The position numbers and the translations under genes are program-made. Of a stretch of DNA of 64,000 nucleotides, positions 17,198 to 24,727 are shown one piece after another (the stretch's first letter is position 1; every line of letters begins with the position of its first letter). Origin of the DNA: Gammaproteobacteria bacterium RIFCSPHIGHO2_12_FULL_63_22. Its GTDB lineage: Bacteria > Pseudomonadota > Gammaproteobacteria > Xanthomonadales > Xanthomonadaceae. Where the stretch lies: the NCBI GenBank assembly GCA_001801685.1, contig MGYJ01000047.1, positions 51,374 to 115,373 of the forward strand. Reading direction: 5' to 3'. Below the pieces are notes generated by a model. The model was not told the DNA's origin. It saw only the letters and a list, made by a program, of their open reading frames with translations, and searched no databases.

Positions 17198-17962
17198 ATG
17201 GGATTCCGCTCCCCGCCAGGCAACGGCGACTTCCACGTGGCCCGGCGCAATCGCATCCTTGGCGCCCTGCCCGAGGCCGATTTGTTGCGCCTGCAGCCCG
17301 ACCTGGAGCCGATGCAGGTGTTGGTTGGCGATGTGCTGTGCGAGTCCGGCGCACAGATGACGCATGCCTTCTTCCCGACCACGTCCATCGTGTCCTTGCA
17401 GTACGTCATGGAAAACGGGTCGTCCGCGGAGATCGCGGGCGTGGGCAATGAAGGCGTGCTCGGCGTGCCCTTGTTCATGGGTGGCGAGTCCATGCTCAGC
17501 CGATCGGTGGTGCAAACCGGGGGCGCGGGCTTTCGCCTCCGCCAGTCGGTGCTGGTGGAACAGTTCAACAGCGCGGGCCCACTGATGCGCGTGCTCTTGC
17601 GCTACACGCAAGCATTGATCACCCAGATGTCGCTGACTGCAGCCTGCAACCGAAAGCACACGCTCGAACAGCAGTTGTGTCGCTGGCTGCTGTTGACGCT
17701 CGACCGCATGTCGGGCAATGAACTGATCATGACCCAGGAACTCATCGCCTCGATGCTGGGCGTGCGCCGCGAGGGCGTCACCGAGGCCGCCGGCCGCCTG
17801 CAACGGGCCGGTGTCATCAGCTATCGCCGCGGCCATATCACCGTGCTGCATCGCGAGGGACTGGGATCACGCGTATGCGAATGCTACGAGGTGGTGAAGC
17901 GTGAATTCGACCGTCTGGTCCCCGACACGGTGGAAAGGGCAGCGATCTTGAACGCGAAATAA
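17198..17962 (+). CDS. Crp/Fnr-family transcription regulator
   Basis: A 254-residue regulator with a cNMP-binding-like N-terminal domain (about 20-145). The C-terminal helix-turn-helix is TQELIASMLGVRREGVTEAAGRL (about 190-212). The N-terminal part lacks a clear cAMP phosphate-binding RxS motif and the Fnr cysteines, so cAMP or iron-sulfur sensing cannot be claimed. In this subgroup (with FFPTTSIVSLQYVMENG and AEIAGVGNEGVLGVPLFMGGE) the ligand is generally unknown. ATG 17198 is 6 bases past the REC-PAS-PAS stop, so the two genes form an operon and may act in one pathway. Confidence 0.84.
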   Translation: MGFRSPPGNGDFHVARRNRILGALPEADLLRLQPDLEPMQVLVGDVLCESGAQMTHAFFPTTSIVSLQYVMENGSSAEIAGVGNEGVLGVPLFMGGESMLSRSVVQTGGAGFRLRQSVLVEQFNSAGPLMRVLLRYTQALITQMSLTAACNRKHTLEQQLCRWLLLTLDRMSGNELIMTQELIASMLGVRREGVTEAAGRLQRAGVISYRRGHITVLHREGLGSRVCECYEVVKREFDRLVPDTVERAAILNAK

Positions 17963-18051
17963 GCGCCCGGACGCTATGTGCGCTGCCGCACCGAGCGCGC
18001 GTGCTGGCCGCCGTACCTTGGTGGCGAACTATCCACCGGGAGTCAATTAAA

Positions 18052-18498
18052 ATGAAAATCGGAATCATCTTCGCCGCAGCTGCGGCCCTCGCCCTGTCCG
18101 CGTGCAGCAGCTACGGTGGCAACGACAGCTACCGCAGCTCGAGCTACAACAACGCGCCAACCAACTGCTACGACTGCGGCGTGGTGCAGCGCATCGAAAG
18201 CTACACCGGCGAACAGCGCCGTACCTCGGGCGCAGGCGCAGTTGCCGGCGCGTTGATCGGCGGCGCATTGGGCAACCAGGTCGGATCGGGCGACGGCAAG
18301 AAGGCCGCGACCGTAGCTGGCGCAGTTGCCGGCGGCTTCGCGGGCAACGCCATCGAGAAGAACATGGACAAGACCTGGCATGAAGTCACCGTTCGCATGA
18401 ACGATGGCCGCACGGTCGTGCTGTCGCAGGACGACTTGAATGGCGTGCGGGAAGGTTCGCGCGTGATTATCCGGAACGGCCGCGCGCAACTAAATTGA
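18052..18498 (+). CDS. Glycine-zipper lipoprotein (17-kDa antigen/SlyB-like)
   Basis: A 148-residue lipoprotein. The signal peptide ends in the lipobox LSAC (Cys18). After a Ser/Asn/Tyr-rich linker, a glycine zipper (GAGAVAGALIGGALGNQVGSG and AGAVAGGFAGNAIEKNM, about 62-103) can form a membrane hairpin. A small C-terminal beta domain (HEVTVRMNDGRTVVL...GSRVIIRNGRAQLN) follows, as in SlyB/PcP outer-membrane lipoproteins. ATG 18052 with GGGAG upstream is preferred over earlier in-frame starts. Its last 32 bases overlap the convergent yaeQ gene. Confidence 0.86.
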   Translation: MKIGIIFAAAAALALSACSSYGGNDSYRSSSYNNAPTNCYDCGVVQRIESYTGEQRRTSGAGAVAGALIGGALGNQVGSGDGKKAATVAGAVAGGFAGNAIEKNMDKTWHEVTVRMNDGRTVVLSQDDLNGVREGSRVIIRNGRAQLN

Positions 18499-19012
18499 CG
18501 GTAACGGTGATGGCGTCGTCCATGAACTGGACTTCGCCATCCTGCACGAAGCACTGAAGCGACATGTTTCGCTTGCACAGGGCCGCGATCGCCTGGCTGG
18601 TGTCCGACGGCACGTCGAACACCTCCAGGTTGCGGCAGCGCTCCAGCGCCTGCGCGTTCTTTTCCCACCACAGCGCGGCGCTGCGACCGCTGAAGTTGTA
18701 GACACGGACCTTGCCCGCGCGGCCGCAGGCCTTGCGGATCCGCTGCTCATCCGGTTGTCCGACCTCGATCCACAGGTCCACCTGCCCAGTCAGGTCCTTC
18801 AGCCACAAGTCCGGTTCGTCGTCCGTGCTGATGCCGCGGCCGAAGGCCAGGCCCTCGTCGGCATTCAGCGCGAAGGCCAGCAGGCGGATCATCAGCCGCT
18901 CCTCGGTTTCGGACGGATGCTGGGCCAGGGTCAGCGAATAAGCCTGGTAATGATTGCGGTCCATGTCGCTGACCTGCAGTTCCGCCTTGAAGATGGTTGC
19001 CTTGACGGCCAT
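18467..19012 (-). CDS. yaeQ: YaeQ family protein
   Basis: A 181-residue YaeQ protein of PD-(D/E)XK-like fold. It has the family start MAVKATIFKAELQVSDMDRNHYQ, then RLLAFAL, GRGISTDDEPDLW and WIEVGQPDEQRIRKACGRA, where the E and K-type residues of the nuclease-like core sit. The function is uncertain; in Escherichia coli it was once linked to suppression of rfaH loss. The start ATG 19012 is set by the family N-terminus. It converges on the lipoprotein gene with a 32-base overlap of 3' ends. Confidence 0.9.
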   Translation of the reverse strand: MAVKATIFKAELQVSDMDRNHYQAYSLTLAQHPSETEERLMIRLLAFALNADEGLAFGRGISTDDEPDLWLKDLTGQVDLWIEVGQPDEQRIRKACGRAGKVRVYNFSGRSAALWWEKNAQALERCRNLEVFDVPSDTSQAIAALCKRNMSLQCFVQDGEVQFMDDAITVTVNLVARGRSG

Positions 19013-19095
19013 GGTTGCGTCCGTGCCTTGTGTGCGGTCGCGCATGATCGCACGGGGCCCGGCCCGGGGCCGGGGCGGCCGAATTGAAGGCCGGA

Positions 19096-19101
19096 TATAA
19101 T
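19096..19101 (+). promoter_or_regulatory. Perfect -10 hexamer before bcp
   Basis: TATAAT stands 51 bases upstream of the bcp ATG in the divergent yaeQ/bcp region. No good -35 is seen. Transcription from here would begin near 19108, which excludes the in-frame TTG at 19084 as a start codon. Confidence 0.55.
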
Positions 19102-19152
19102 GCCCCCATCTATCCCTTTCCAGCCCGTCCGGGCCGACCAGGAACCGCGATC

Positions 19153-19650
19153 ATGCTCAAGGCCGGCGATGCCGCCCCCTCGTTCAAGCTCGCCGCCGAC
19201 GGCGGTAGATCCTTCGACAGCAGCAGCCTGAAAGGCCGCCGTTACCTGCTGTACTTCTACCCGAAGGACAACACGCCCGGTTGCACGCGCGAGGCCTGCG
19301 GCTTCCGCGATGCCATGCCTGCTTTCGATCGACTCGGCGTGCCAGTGTTCGGCGTCAGCGCCGACAAGGCGGCGGCCCACGACCGCTTCGCCCTGAAGCA
19401 CGGCCTGAACTTCCCGTTGCTGGCAGACCCCGACCACGAACTGCTTGAAGCCTATGGCGTGTGGGTGGAAAAGAGCCTGTACGGGCGCAAGTATTTCGGC
19501 GTGCTGCGCTGTACCTACCTCATCGGCAGCGATGGCAATATCGAGAAAGTCTGGGAAAAAGTGAGTCCTGACGCGCACGCCGCCGAAGTGCGCGATTACC
19601 TCGCAGGCACCGTGCCCAAGGCGAAAGCGAAGAAAGTCGCGGCTCGATGA
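19153..19650 (+). CDS. bcp: Thioredoxin-dependent peroxiredoxin, Bcp/PrxQ type
   Basis: A 165-residue peroxiredoxin. The peroxidatic Cys lies in YPKDNTPGCTREACGFRD, with a second Cys five residues on, as in atypical 2-Cys Bcp enzymes. The later GVSADKAAAHDRFALKH and GVWVEKSLYGRKYFGVLR blocks are typical. It reduces H2O2 and organic peroxides at the expense of thioredoxin in the cytoplasm. A Lys/Ala-rich tail (PKAKAKKVAAR) extends the usual C-terminus. ATG 19153 is chosen because a TATAAT at 19096 lies downstream of the alternative start. The EamA gene follows after 4 bases. Confidence 0.92.
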   Translation: MLKAGDAAPSFKLAADGGRSFDSSSLKGRRYLLYFYPKDNTPGCTREACGFRDAMPAFDRLGVPVFGVSADKAAAHDRFALKHGLNFPLLADPDHELLEAYGVWVEKSLYGRKYFGVLRCTYLIGSDGNIEKVWEKVSPDAHAAEVRDYLAGTVPKAKAKKVAAR

Positions 19651-19654
19651 GCCG

Positions 19655-20572
19655 ATGACCCCGACGCGGAAAGCCCACTGGCAGATTCATTTCTGCGTCC
19701 TGCTCTGGGGCTTCACCGCCATCCTCGGGAAACTGATCACCCTGCCCGCGCTGGCGCTGGTCTGGTGGCGCATGTTGCTGGTTGCTGCGGCGCTGTTGCT
19801 GGTGCCCAGGGTCTGGCGCGGACTGCGTGGACTTCCGCCGAAGCTGCTGGTGTCCTACGCCGGCATCGGCATCCTGGTCGCGCTGCACTGGCTGACGTTC
19901 TACGCGTCGATCAAACTTTCCAACGCCTCGGTCGCGGTGAGTTGCATCGCGCTTGCGCCGGTCTTTCTTGCCCTGGTCGAACCCGCCATCGCCGGACGAC
20001 GAATGGACCCACGCGAACTGGTGCTGGGTGTCGCTGTCGTGCCGGGTGTCGTCCTGGTCGTCGGTGGCGTGCCGAGTGGAATGCATTGGGGCATCCTCGT
20101 TGGCGTCGCATCCGCCCTGCTGGTGGCCCTGTTTGGCGCGTTCAACAAACAACTGGTGGAGCAGGCCGATTCGCTGACGGTGACCTGCGTGGAGCTCGGC
20201 GCCGGCATGCTGTTCCTGGGCGCGGTGGGATTGCCGCTGGCGCTGCTGGGCGCCATCGATTCCAGTGCCGCCGCCCTACTGCCCGGCGCCCGCGACGCCG
20301 CGCTGCTGTTGCTGCTGGCCATGGCCTGTACCCTGCTTCCATTCGCGTTGTCATTGAAGGCGCTGCGCAATCTTTCCGCCTTCCAGGCGCAGCTGGCCGT
20401 CAACCTCGAACCGGTCTACGCGATTGCGCTGGCCATCGTGCTACTGGACGAGCATCGGGAACTGGGCGCCAGTTTCTATTTCGGCGTGGCCATCATCCTA
20501 TTGGCCGTATTCATCCATCCCTTCATGGTACGACCGCCATCGCCGCCTTCACCGCTGGCAACATCTGGATGA
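19655..20572 (+). CDS. EamA/DMT-family transporter
   Basis: A 305-residue membrane protein with about ten hydrophobic segments in two EamA repeats (first half about 8-135, second about 145-290). The inner repeats have the usual features LLWGFTAILGKLI, WWRMLLVA and AFQAQLAVNLEPVYAI with LLDEHRELG. Family members export amino acids or other metabolites or take up nucleotide-like compounds; the substrate cannot be told. It follows bcp by 4 bases. Its final 50 bases overlap the convergent DUF2785 gene, so its C-terminal PSPPSPLATSG tail is encoded in the overlap. Confidence 0.85.
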   Translation: MTPTRKAHWQIHFCVLLWGFTAILGKLITLPALALVWWRMLLVAAALLLVPRVWRGLRGLPPKLLVSYAGIGILVALHWLTFYASIKLSNASVAVSCIALAPVFLALVEPAIAGRRMDPRELVLGVAVVPGVVLVVGGVPSGMHWGILVGVASALLVALFGAFNKQLVEQADSLTVTCVELGAGMLFLGAVGLPLALLGAIDSSAAALLPGARDAALLLLLAMACTLLPFALSLKALRNLSAFQAQLAVNLEPVYAIALAIVLLDEHRELGASFYFGVAIILLAVFIHPFMVRPPSPPSPLATSG

Positions 20573-21434
20573 GTTTTTCATCCTTGCTGTCGGCGATTTC
20601 GGAATAGACGACCAGAAGGAAGGCGCGCGCATTGTGGCGACGGGCCAAGCCGGCGTTGTCGCGAAATGCATCCGGCCATTTCGCCAGCGGTGCGGGGTCG
20701 GAAATCTTCTTGAAGAATGCGTCCCAGTCGGCGGCGGTGTGCAGGCCGCGCAATGCGGCATACAGCACCGGCCGGGCCAGTCGCGCCGATTCGCCGTACA
20801 CGTAGAACTGCTCGCCTGGTGGTGTTACCTGCGTGGCGACTGCGGTAAACATCCGGTCGAGTTGCGCCTTGTCCAGCGCAGGATTCAACGCCAGTTGCAG
20901 CATCAGGTCGGCGCCGTGGGCCACGCCATGCCGCCAGCCTTCGCGCGCATCGAAGCCGCGGTAGTCGCGAACGTCTTCCAGGTATCGCGCGCCGCCCTCA
21001 AGCAGTTGCGCGCGTTGTTCGGGCGACAGGTAGGGCGACTTGCGATCGGCGCGGGCCAGTTCCGACAAGACCAGGGCGGCGAACGGTTTTCGAAAGCCGT
21101 CCGGATCCGGGGCATCGGACTGCAGCGCCGGCAACAACTCCGCCGCGGCGGCAAGCCGGGCCTCGACGCTGATCTTGTCCGCGCGCAACCACGTGGACCA
21201 GGCTTCGAAGGCGATGCCATCGCGCAGCTCGGGGTCTGGATCGGCGAGACAAGCGAGCAGTCCTGCGGCAAGTTGCGCCCGGCGCGCATCGTCGTCCAGC
21301 TTGAAGCCCTCCGCCTTCAATGCCTTCAGCTGGTCGCCCGTCCAGTCGGCCGGCGGACAGTCCGCCAGGGCCATCGACGGCAGCACGAGCGCGGCCAGCA
21401 CCACCGCATGAAGGAATGTTTTCGCCGTCGCCAT
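20523..21434 (-). CDS. Exported DUF2785 family protein
   Basis: A 303-residue protein with a signal peptide (about 1-24, ending SMALADC) and an all-helical remainder. The YLEDVRDYRGFDAREGWRHGVAHGADLML block (about 150-178), with its conserved Gly-Trp-Arg-His and His-Gly-Ala-Asp, marks the DUF2785 family, whose function is unknown. The cysteine just after the signal (ADC) lacks a good lipobox. ATG 21434 has GGGGAGAGG upstream. The gene overlaps the EamA gene by 50 bases at the 3' end and is divergent from the zinc-linked outer-membrane gene. Confidence 0.78.
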   Translation of the reverse strand: MATAKTFLHAVVLAALVLPSMALADCPPADWTGDQLKALKAEGFKLDDDARRAQLAAGLLACLADPDPELRDGIAFEAWSTWLRADKISVEARLAAAAELLPALQSDAPDPDGFRKPFAALVLSELARADRKSPYLSPEQRAQLLEGGARYLEDVRDYRGFDAREGWRHGVAHGADLMLQLALNPALDKAQLDRMFTAVATQVTPPGEQFYVYGESARLARPVLYAALRGLHTAADWDAFFKKISDPAPLAKWPDAFRDNAGLARRHNARAFLLVVYSEIADSKDEKLIQMLPAVKAAMAVVP

Positions 21435-21514
21435 CGTCGCCTCTCCCCTGGATTCGGGCTGAGTCTAGGACAGCCCCCGGCCCTTTGCCCCTGCCGTATT
21501 GCATGGTCCGGTAG

Positions 21515-21533
21515 AACGTTATAATGTAACGTT
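21515..21533. promoter_or_regulatory. Zur-like box overlapping a -10 element
   Basis: AACGTTATAATGTAACGTT is a perfect 7-base inverted repeat (AACGTTA / TAACGTT) around TAATG, with the GTTATAATGTAAC core of gammaproteobacterial Zur boxes. It contains a TATAAT hexamer (21520-21525) and lies 25 bases upstream of the outer-membrane gene start. Repression by zinc-loaded Zur would block this promoter. A zur gene is present at 51004-51525. Site seen; binding inferred. Confidence 0.75.
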
Positions 21534-21558
21534 AGCTCAATTTACGGACTTCCGACCC

Positions 21559-22932
21559 ATGCGTAGCCCCCTCCTCGCCCTGGCCATATCGCTTGCCTTC
21601 GCGCAGGCGGCCCAGGCTGCCGCGCCCGCAGCCCCGGCCACGGCCGGTGCGCAAAGCCGCATCGAAGCACTTGAAGCCCGCATACAGGCGCTCGAAGCCA
21701 ACGCGGAGGCAATGCGCCAGCAAGCGGAAGCGGCGACGCTCGCACTGGAAGCCACCCGCGCGGAAATGGAAGCGATGAAATCGTTCGCGCTGGCCGGCGC
21801 GCAGTCCACGGCTTCGGCAGATGCGGGCGAAGCCACCCCGGCGGCCGCGCCTGAAAGCGCCAACGGGAATGCGTTCAATCCCGCCATCACGCTCATCCTC
21901 AATGGCAGCTACAGCGGCCACTCGCTCGACCCCGATGCCTACCAGCGCAGCGGCTTTCCGCTGGTTGGCGAAGGCGCTCCCTCGGCAAGAGGGTTCTCGC
22001 TGGGTGAAAGTGAACTCGCCATGTCTGCCAACATCGACGACAAGTTCTACGGCCAGTTGACGCTTGCCATCGGCAGCGAGGATGGTGAAACGGAACTCGG
22101 CATCGAGGAAGCCTTCGTCGATGCAACCGCCCTGCCGGGCGGCATGGCGCTGCGCCTGGGTCGGTTCTTCTCCAACATCGGCTATCTCAACAGCCACCAT
22201 GCGCACACCGACAAATTCTTCGATCGCCCGCTTCCTTACCAGGCCTTCCTGGGCAACCAGTACGGCGATGACGGCGTGCAGTTGCGCTGGGTCGCGCCGA
22301 CCGAGCTATTCATCGAAGTAGGCGCCGAATTGTTCCGCGGCCAGAATTATCCCAGCGGCGGCGCCGCGAATTCCGGCGCGGGCGTGCGTACGCTGTTCGC
22401 GCACGCGGGCGGCGATGTCGGCACTGAGAGCGAATGGCTGGCCGGCGTCTCCGTCCTGGATTCGCGCAGCGAAGGCAGCGAAGACGGATTCGTCGGCGAC
22501 AACCGGTTGTACATTGCGGACGCCACCTGGAAATGGGCGCCCGGAGGCAACTTCAAGGATGGCGGCGTGACCGTGCGCGGTGAGTATTTCCTCGATGATC
22601 GCGATGGAGATTTCGTCGATCCGGAAGATTCGTCCATCAGCCAGGCCTGGAAAGGCACGCGGCGCGGCGCCTATGTGGAAGGCGTGTATCGCATCAATCG
22701 CAATTGGGAAACCGGCTATCGCTACGACCGCCTGTGGGCCGACAACGATGGCCCATTGGCCAGCGACTTCGATCCCGTGCGCCACAGCGTGATGCTGTCG
22801 TGGCTCAACAGCGAATTCAGCCTGGTGCGTTTGCAGTACAGCCACGACCGCCCCAATCCGGACGACACCGACAACGCCATCACCCTGCAGTACCAGATGA
22901 ATCTCGGTGCGCACGGCGCGCACAAGTTCTGA
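21559..22932 (+). CDS. Zinc-linked outer-membrane barrel protein with N-terminal coiled coil
   Basis: A 457-residue exported protein. The signal peptide covers about 1-20 (ending AAQAA). A heptad-like coiled coil follows (about 32-75, SRIEALEARIQALEANAE...), then an Ala-rich linker. The long C-terminal part is Gly- and aromatic-rich, with alternating beta-strand patterns and a terminal Phe (HKF), as in trimeric porins. Repeated acidic loops (GSEDGETELGIEE, DDRDGDFVDPEDSS) and the histidines SHHAHTD and AHGAHKF could bind metal. The gene stands behind a Zur-like box and 9 bases before a metal-binding protein gene. Zinc passage across the outer membrane is inferred from context; the family is otherwise uncharacterised to me. 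Confidence 0.8.
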   Translation: MRSPLLALAISLAFAQAAQAAAPAAPATAGAQSRIEALEARIQALEANAEAMRQQAEAATLALEATRAEMEAMKSFALAGAQSTASADAGEATPAAAPESANGNAFNPAITLILNGSYSGHSLDPDAYQRSGFPLVGEGAPSARGFSLGESELAMSANIDDKFYGQLTLAIGSEDGETELGIEEAFVDATALPGGMALRLGRFFSNIGYLNSHHAHTDKFFDRPLPYQAFLGNQYGDDGVQLRWVAPTELFIEVGAELFRGQNYPSGGAANSGAGVRTLFAHAGGDVGTESEWLAGVSVLDSRSEGSEDGFVGDNRLYIADATWKWAPGGNFKDGGVTVRGEYFLDDRDGDFVDPEDSSISQAWKGTRRGAYVEGVYRINRNWETGYRYDRLWADNDGPLASDFDPVRHSVMLSWLNSEFSLVRLQYSHDRPNPDDTDNAITLQYQMNLGAHGAHKF

Positions 22933-22941
22933 GGAAACAAG

Positions 22942-23841
22942 ATGAAAGCCCTGCTCGCCACCGCTACCCTTGCCCTTGCACTAAGCACCTCGCCCGCGCA
23001 CGCCAAACTGCGCGCCTTCGCCTGCGAACCCGAGTGGGGGTCCTTGCTGAAGGAACTGGGCGGCGACCAGATCGACATTGATGTGGCCACGTCGGCTCTG
23101 CAGGACGTGCACCAGATCGAAGCGAAGCCGAGTCTGATCGCAAAAGTCCGCCGCGCCGACCTGACTGTGTGTTCCGGAGCGGACCTGGAGATCGGCTGGT
23201 TGCCGCAATTGGTCAGGCAATCGGGCAACCGGAAGATCGCAGGTGGCGACGGCGCCTTCTTCGCCGCGAGCCAGGTGGCTACGCTGCAGAAGCCGACGCA
23301 ACTCGATCGCGCAGCCGGCGATGTCCATCCGCAAGGCAATCCTCACGTACAGATGGATCCCTATCGCCTGCTGGCCGTAGCCAAGGCGCTGGCTGCGCGC
23401 CTGGCGAAACTCGATCCGGCCAACGCGGCGGTATACCAGCAACGCCTCGCTGCGTTCAGCACGCGCTGGACTGCCGCGACCAAACGATGGGAAGCGAAGG
23501 CGGCGCCCTTGAAAGGCCGCAACATCGTCGTGCACCACGACAGTTGGATCTATCTCACGCAATGGCTGGGGATGAAGCAGATCGGAGCGCTCGAACCCAA
23601 GCCCGGCGTGCCACCGACCAGCGGCCACCTGGCGGCACTGGTGCAAACGACAAAGGCGTCCAACACCCTGGCCATCGTCAGGGGCGCCTATCAGGACGCC
23701 AAGGCGAGTGAGTGGCTGAGTTCGCGCACCGGCGTTCCCGCGATCAGCCTGCCGTTCACGGTGGGCGGCGACGCTACATCGAAGGACCTGTTCGGCATGT
23801 TCGATTCCACGTTGGACAAATTGCTGGGGGCCGCGAAGTGA
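22942..23841 (+). CDS. Zinc-type ABC transporter substrate-binding protein (cluster A-I)
   Basis: A 299-residue periplasmic protein of the ZnuA/TroA family. The signal peptide ends at about residue 21 (SPAHA). Metal-site candidates are His in ALQDVHQIEAKPS (near residue 56), His in QGNPHVQMDP (about 135), His in VVHHDSW (about 198) and Asp/Glu near the C-terminus. The Asp/His-rich flexible loop of many zinc binders is absent. ATG 22942 has GAGGAAACAAG upstream. The stop overlaps the permease GTG (GTGA). Presumed role: capture of Zn2+ for the permease encoded next; manganese cannot be excluded by sequence alone. Confidence 0.88.
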   Translation: MKALLATATLALALSTSPAHAKLRAFACEPEWGSLLKELGGDQIDIDVATSALQDVHQIEAKPSLIAKVRRADLTVCSGADLEIGWLPQLVRQSGNRKIAGGDGAFFAASQVATLQKPTQLDRAAGDVHPQGNPHVQMDPYRLLAVAKALAARLAKLDPANAAVYQQRLAAFSTRWTAATKRWEAKAAPLKGRNIVVHHDSWIYLTQWLGMKQIGALEPKPGVPPTSGHLAALVQTTKASNTLAIVRGAYQDAKASEWLSSRTGVPAISLPFTVGGDATSKDLFGMFDSTLDKLLGAAK

Positions 23842-24650
23842 GCCTGCAGATCCACTGGGAAGGCCTGGATGCCAGCATCCTCGGTCCCGCCTGCGTGGCC
23901 GGTTTGATCGTGCTGGCCACGCACGTGCCGCTGGGCAAGCAAGTGCTCGCGCGCGGGATCATCTTCATCGACCTTGCGATCGCACAGATCGCTGCCCTTG
24001 GCGTGATCGCCGCCGGTTTTTTCGGCGTGGACGAACACGGCTTCGGCGTGCAGGTTGCCGCTGCCATCGCGGCATTGCTTGGCGCCGCGTTGCTGGCCTG
24101 GACGGACCGTCGCTGGCCCGACTACCAGGAGCCCCTGATCGGGACCCTCTTCGTGTTGGCGGCAACGGGCGCCTTGTTGTTGCTGAGCAACAATCCGCAA
24201 GGCGGCGAACACCTCAAGGACCTGTTGGTCGGGCAAATCCTTTGGGTGAGCTACGCGCAGTTGCTGCCCGCAGCAATCCTTTCGGCGCTGTTGCTCGGCT
24301 TCATGTGGTGGCGTCGTGGGCGCCTGGCGGGCCTGGCGTTCTACGCGCTGTTCGCACTGGCCATCACCACTTCCGTGCAACTGGTCGGCGTCTACCTGGT
24401 TTTCGCGAGCCTGATCGTGCCTGCGCTGGCCACGGCAGGCATGCGCGGCAAGCATCGCTTGCTCGCCGCTTATCTCGTGGGCATTGCCGGCTACGCATCG
24501 GGACTGGTCTTGTCGGCAGTGCTGGACCTTCCCAGCGGCGCCCTGATCGTCTGGACACTGGCCGCGTGTGCGCTTGCCGCACAACTGGTCCCGTCAGTGC
24601 GTCGGTCGCATCCGGCGCAGTCCGCACCCGAGGCCGTTTTCGAGGGTTGA
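23838..24650 (+). CDS. ZnuB-type ABC metal permease
   Basis: A 270-residue ABC-3 family integral membrane protein with 7-8 hydrophobic segments. It has LGKQVLARGIIFIDLAIAQIAALG near the N-terminus and the family VGVYLVFASLIVPALAT motif around residue 190. The start is GTG 23838, which overlaps the binding-protein stop; longer in-frame readings run through the previous gene. No ATP-binding cassette gene adjoins, so the ATPase (ZnuC) must be encoded elsewhere or shared. A DUF885 lipoprotein gene follows after 77 bases. Confidence 0.88.
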   Translation: MSLQIHWEGLDASILGPACVAGLIVLATHVPLGKQVLARGIIFIDLAIAQIAALGVIAAGFFGVDEHGFGVQVAAAIAALLGAALLAWTDRRWPDYQEPLIGTLFVLAATGALLLLSNNPQGGEHLKDLLVGQILWVSYAQLLPAAILSALLLGFMWWRRGRLAGLAFYALFALAITTSVQLVGVYLVFASLIVPALATAGMRGKHRLLAAYLVGIAGYASGLVLSAVLDLPSGALIVWTLAACALAAQLVPSVRRSHPAQSAPEAVFEG

Positions 24651-24727
24651 ACAAAGCGCGCGCGAAGTCAGGACGAAGTATCCTAGGTGCGCCCGCTGCC
24701 GGCGCCCCACTACCCGGATACCCCATC

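Noticed and set aside
24242-24727. N-terminal extension of the DUF885 protein through the permease gene
   Set aside because: The lipoprotein signal at 24728 and the intact permease in another frame show that the extension is not coding.
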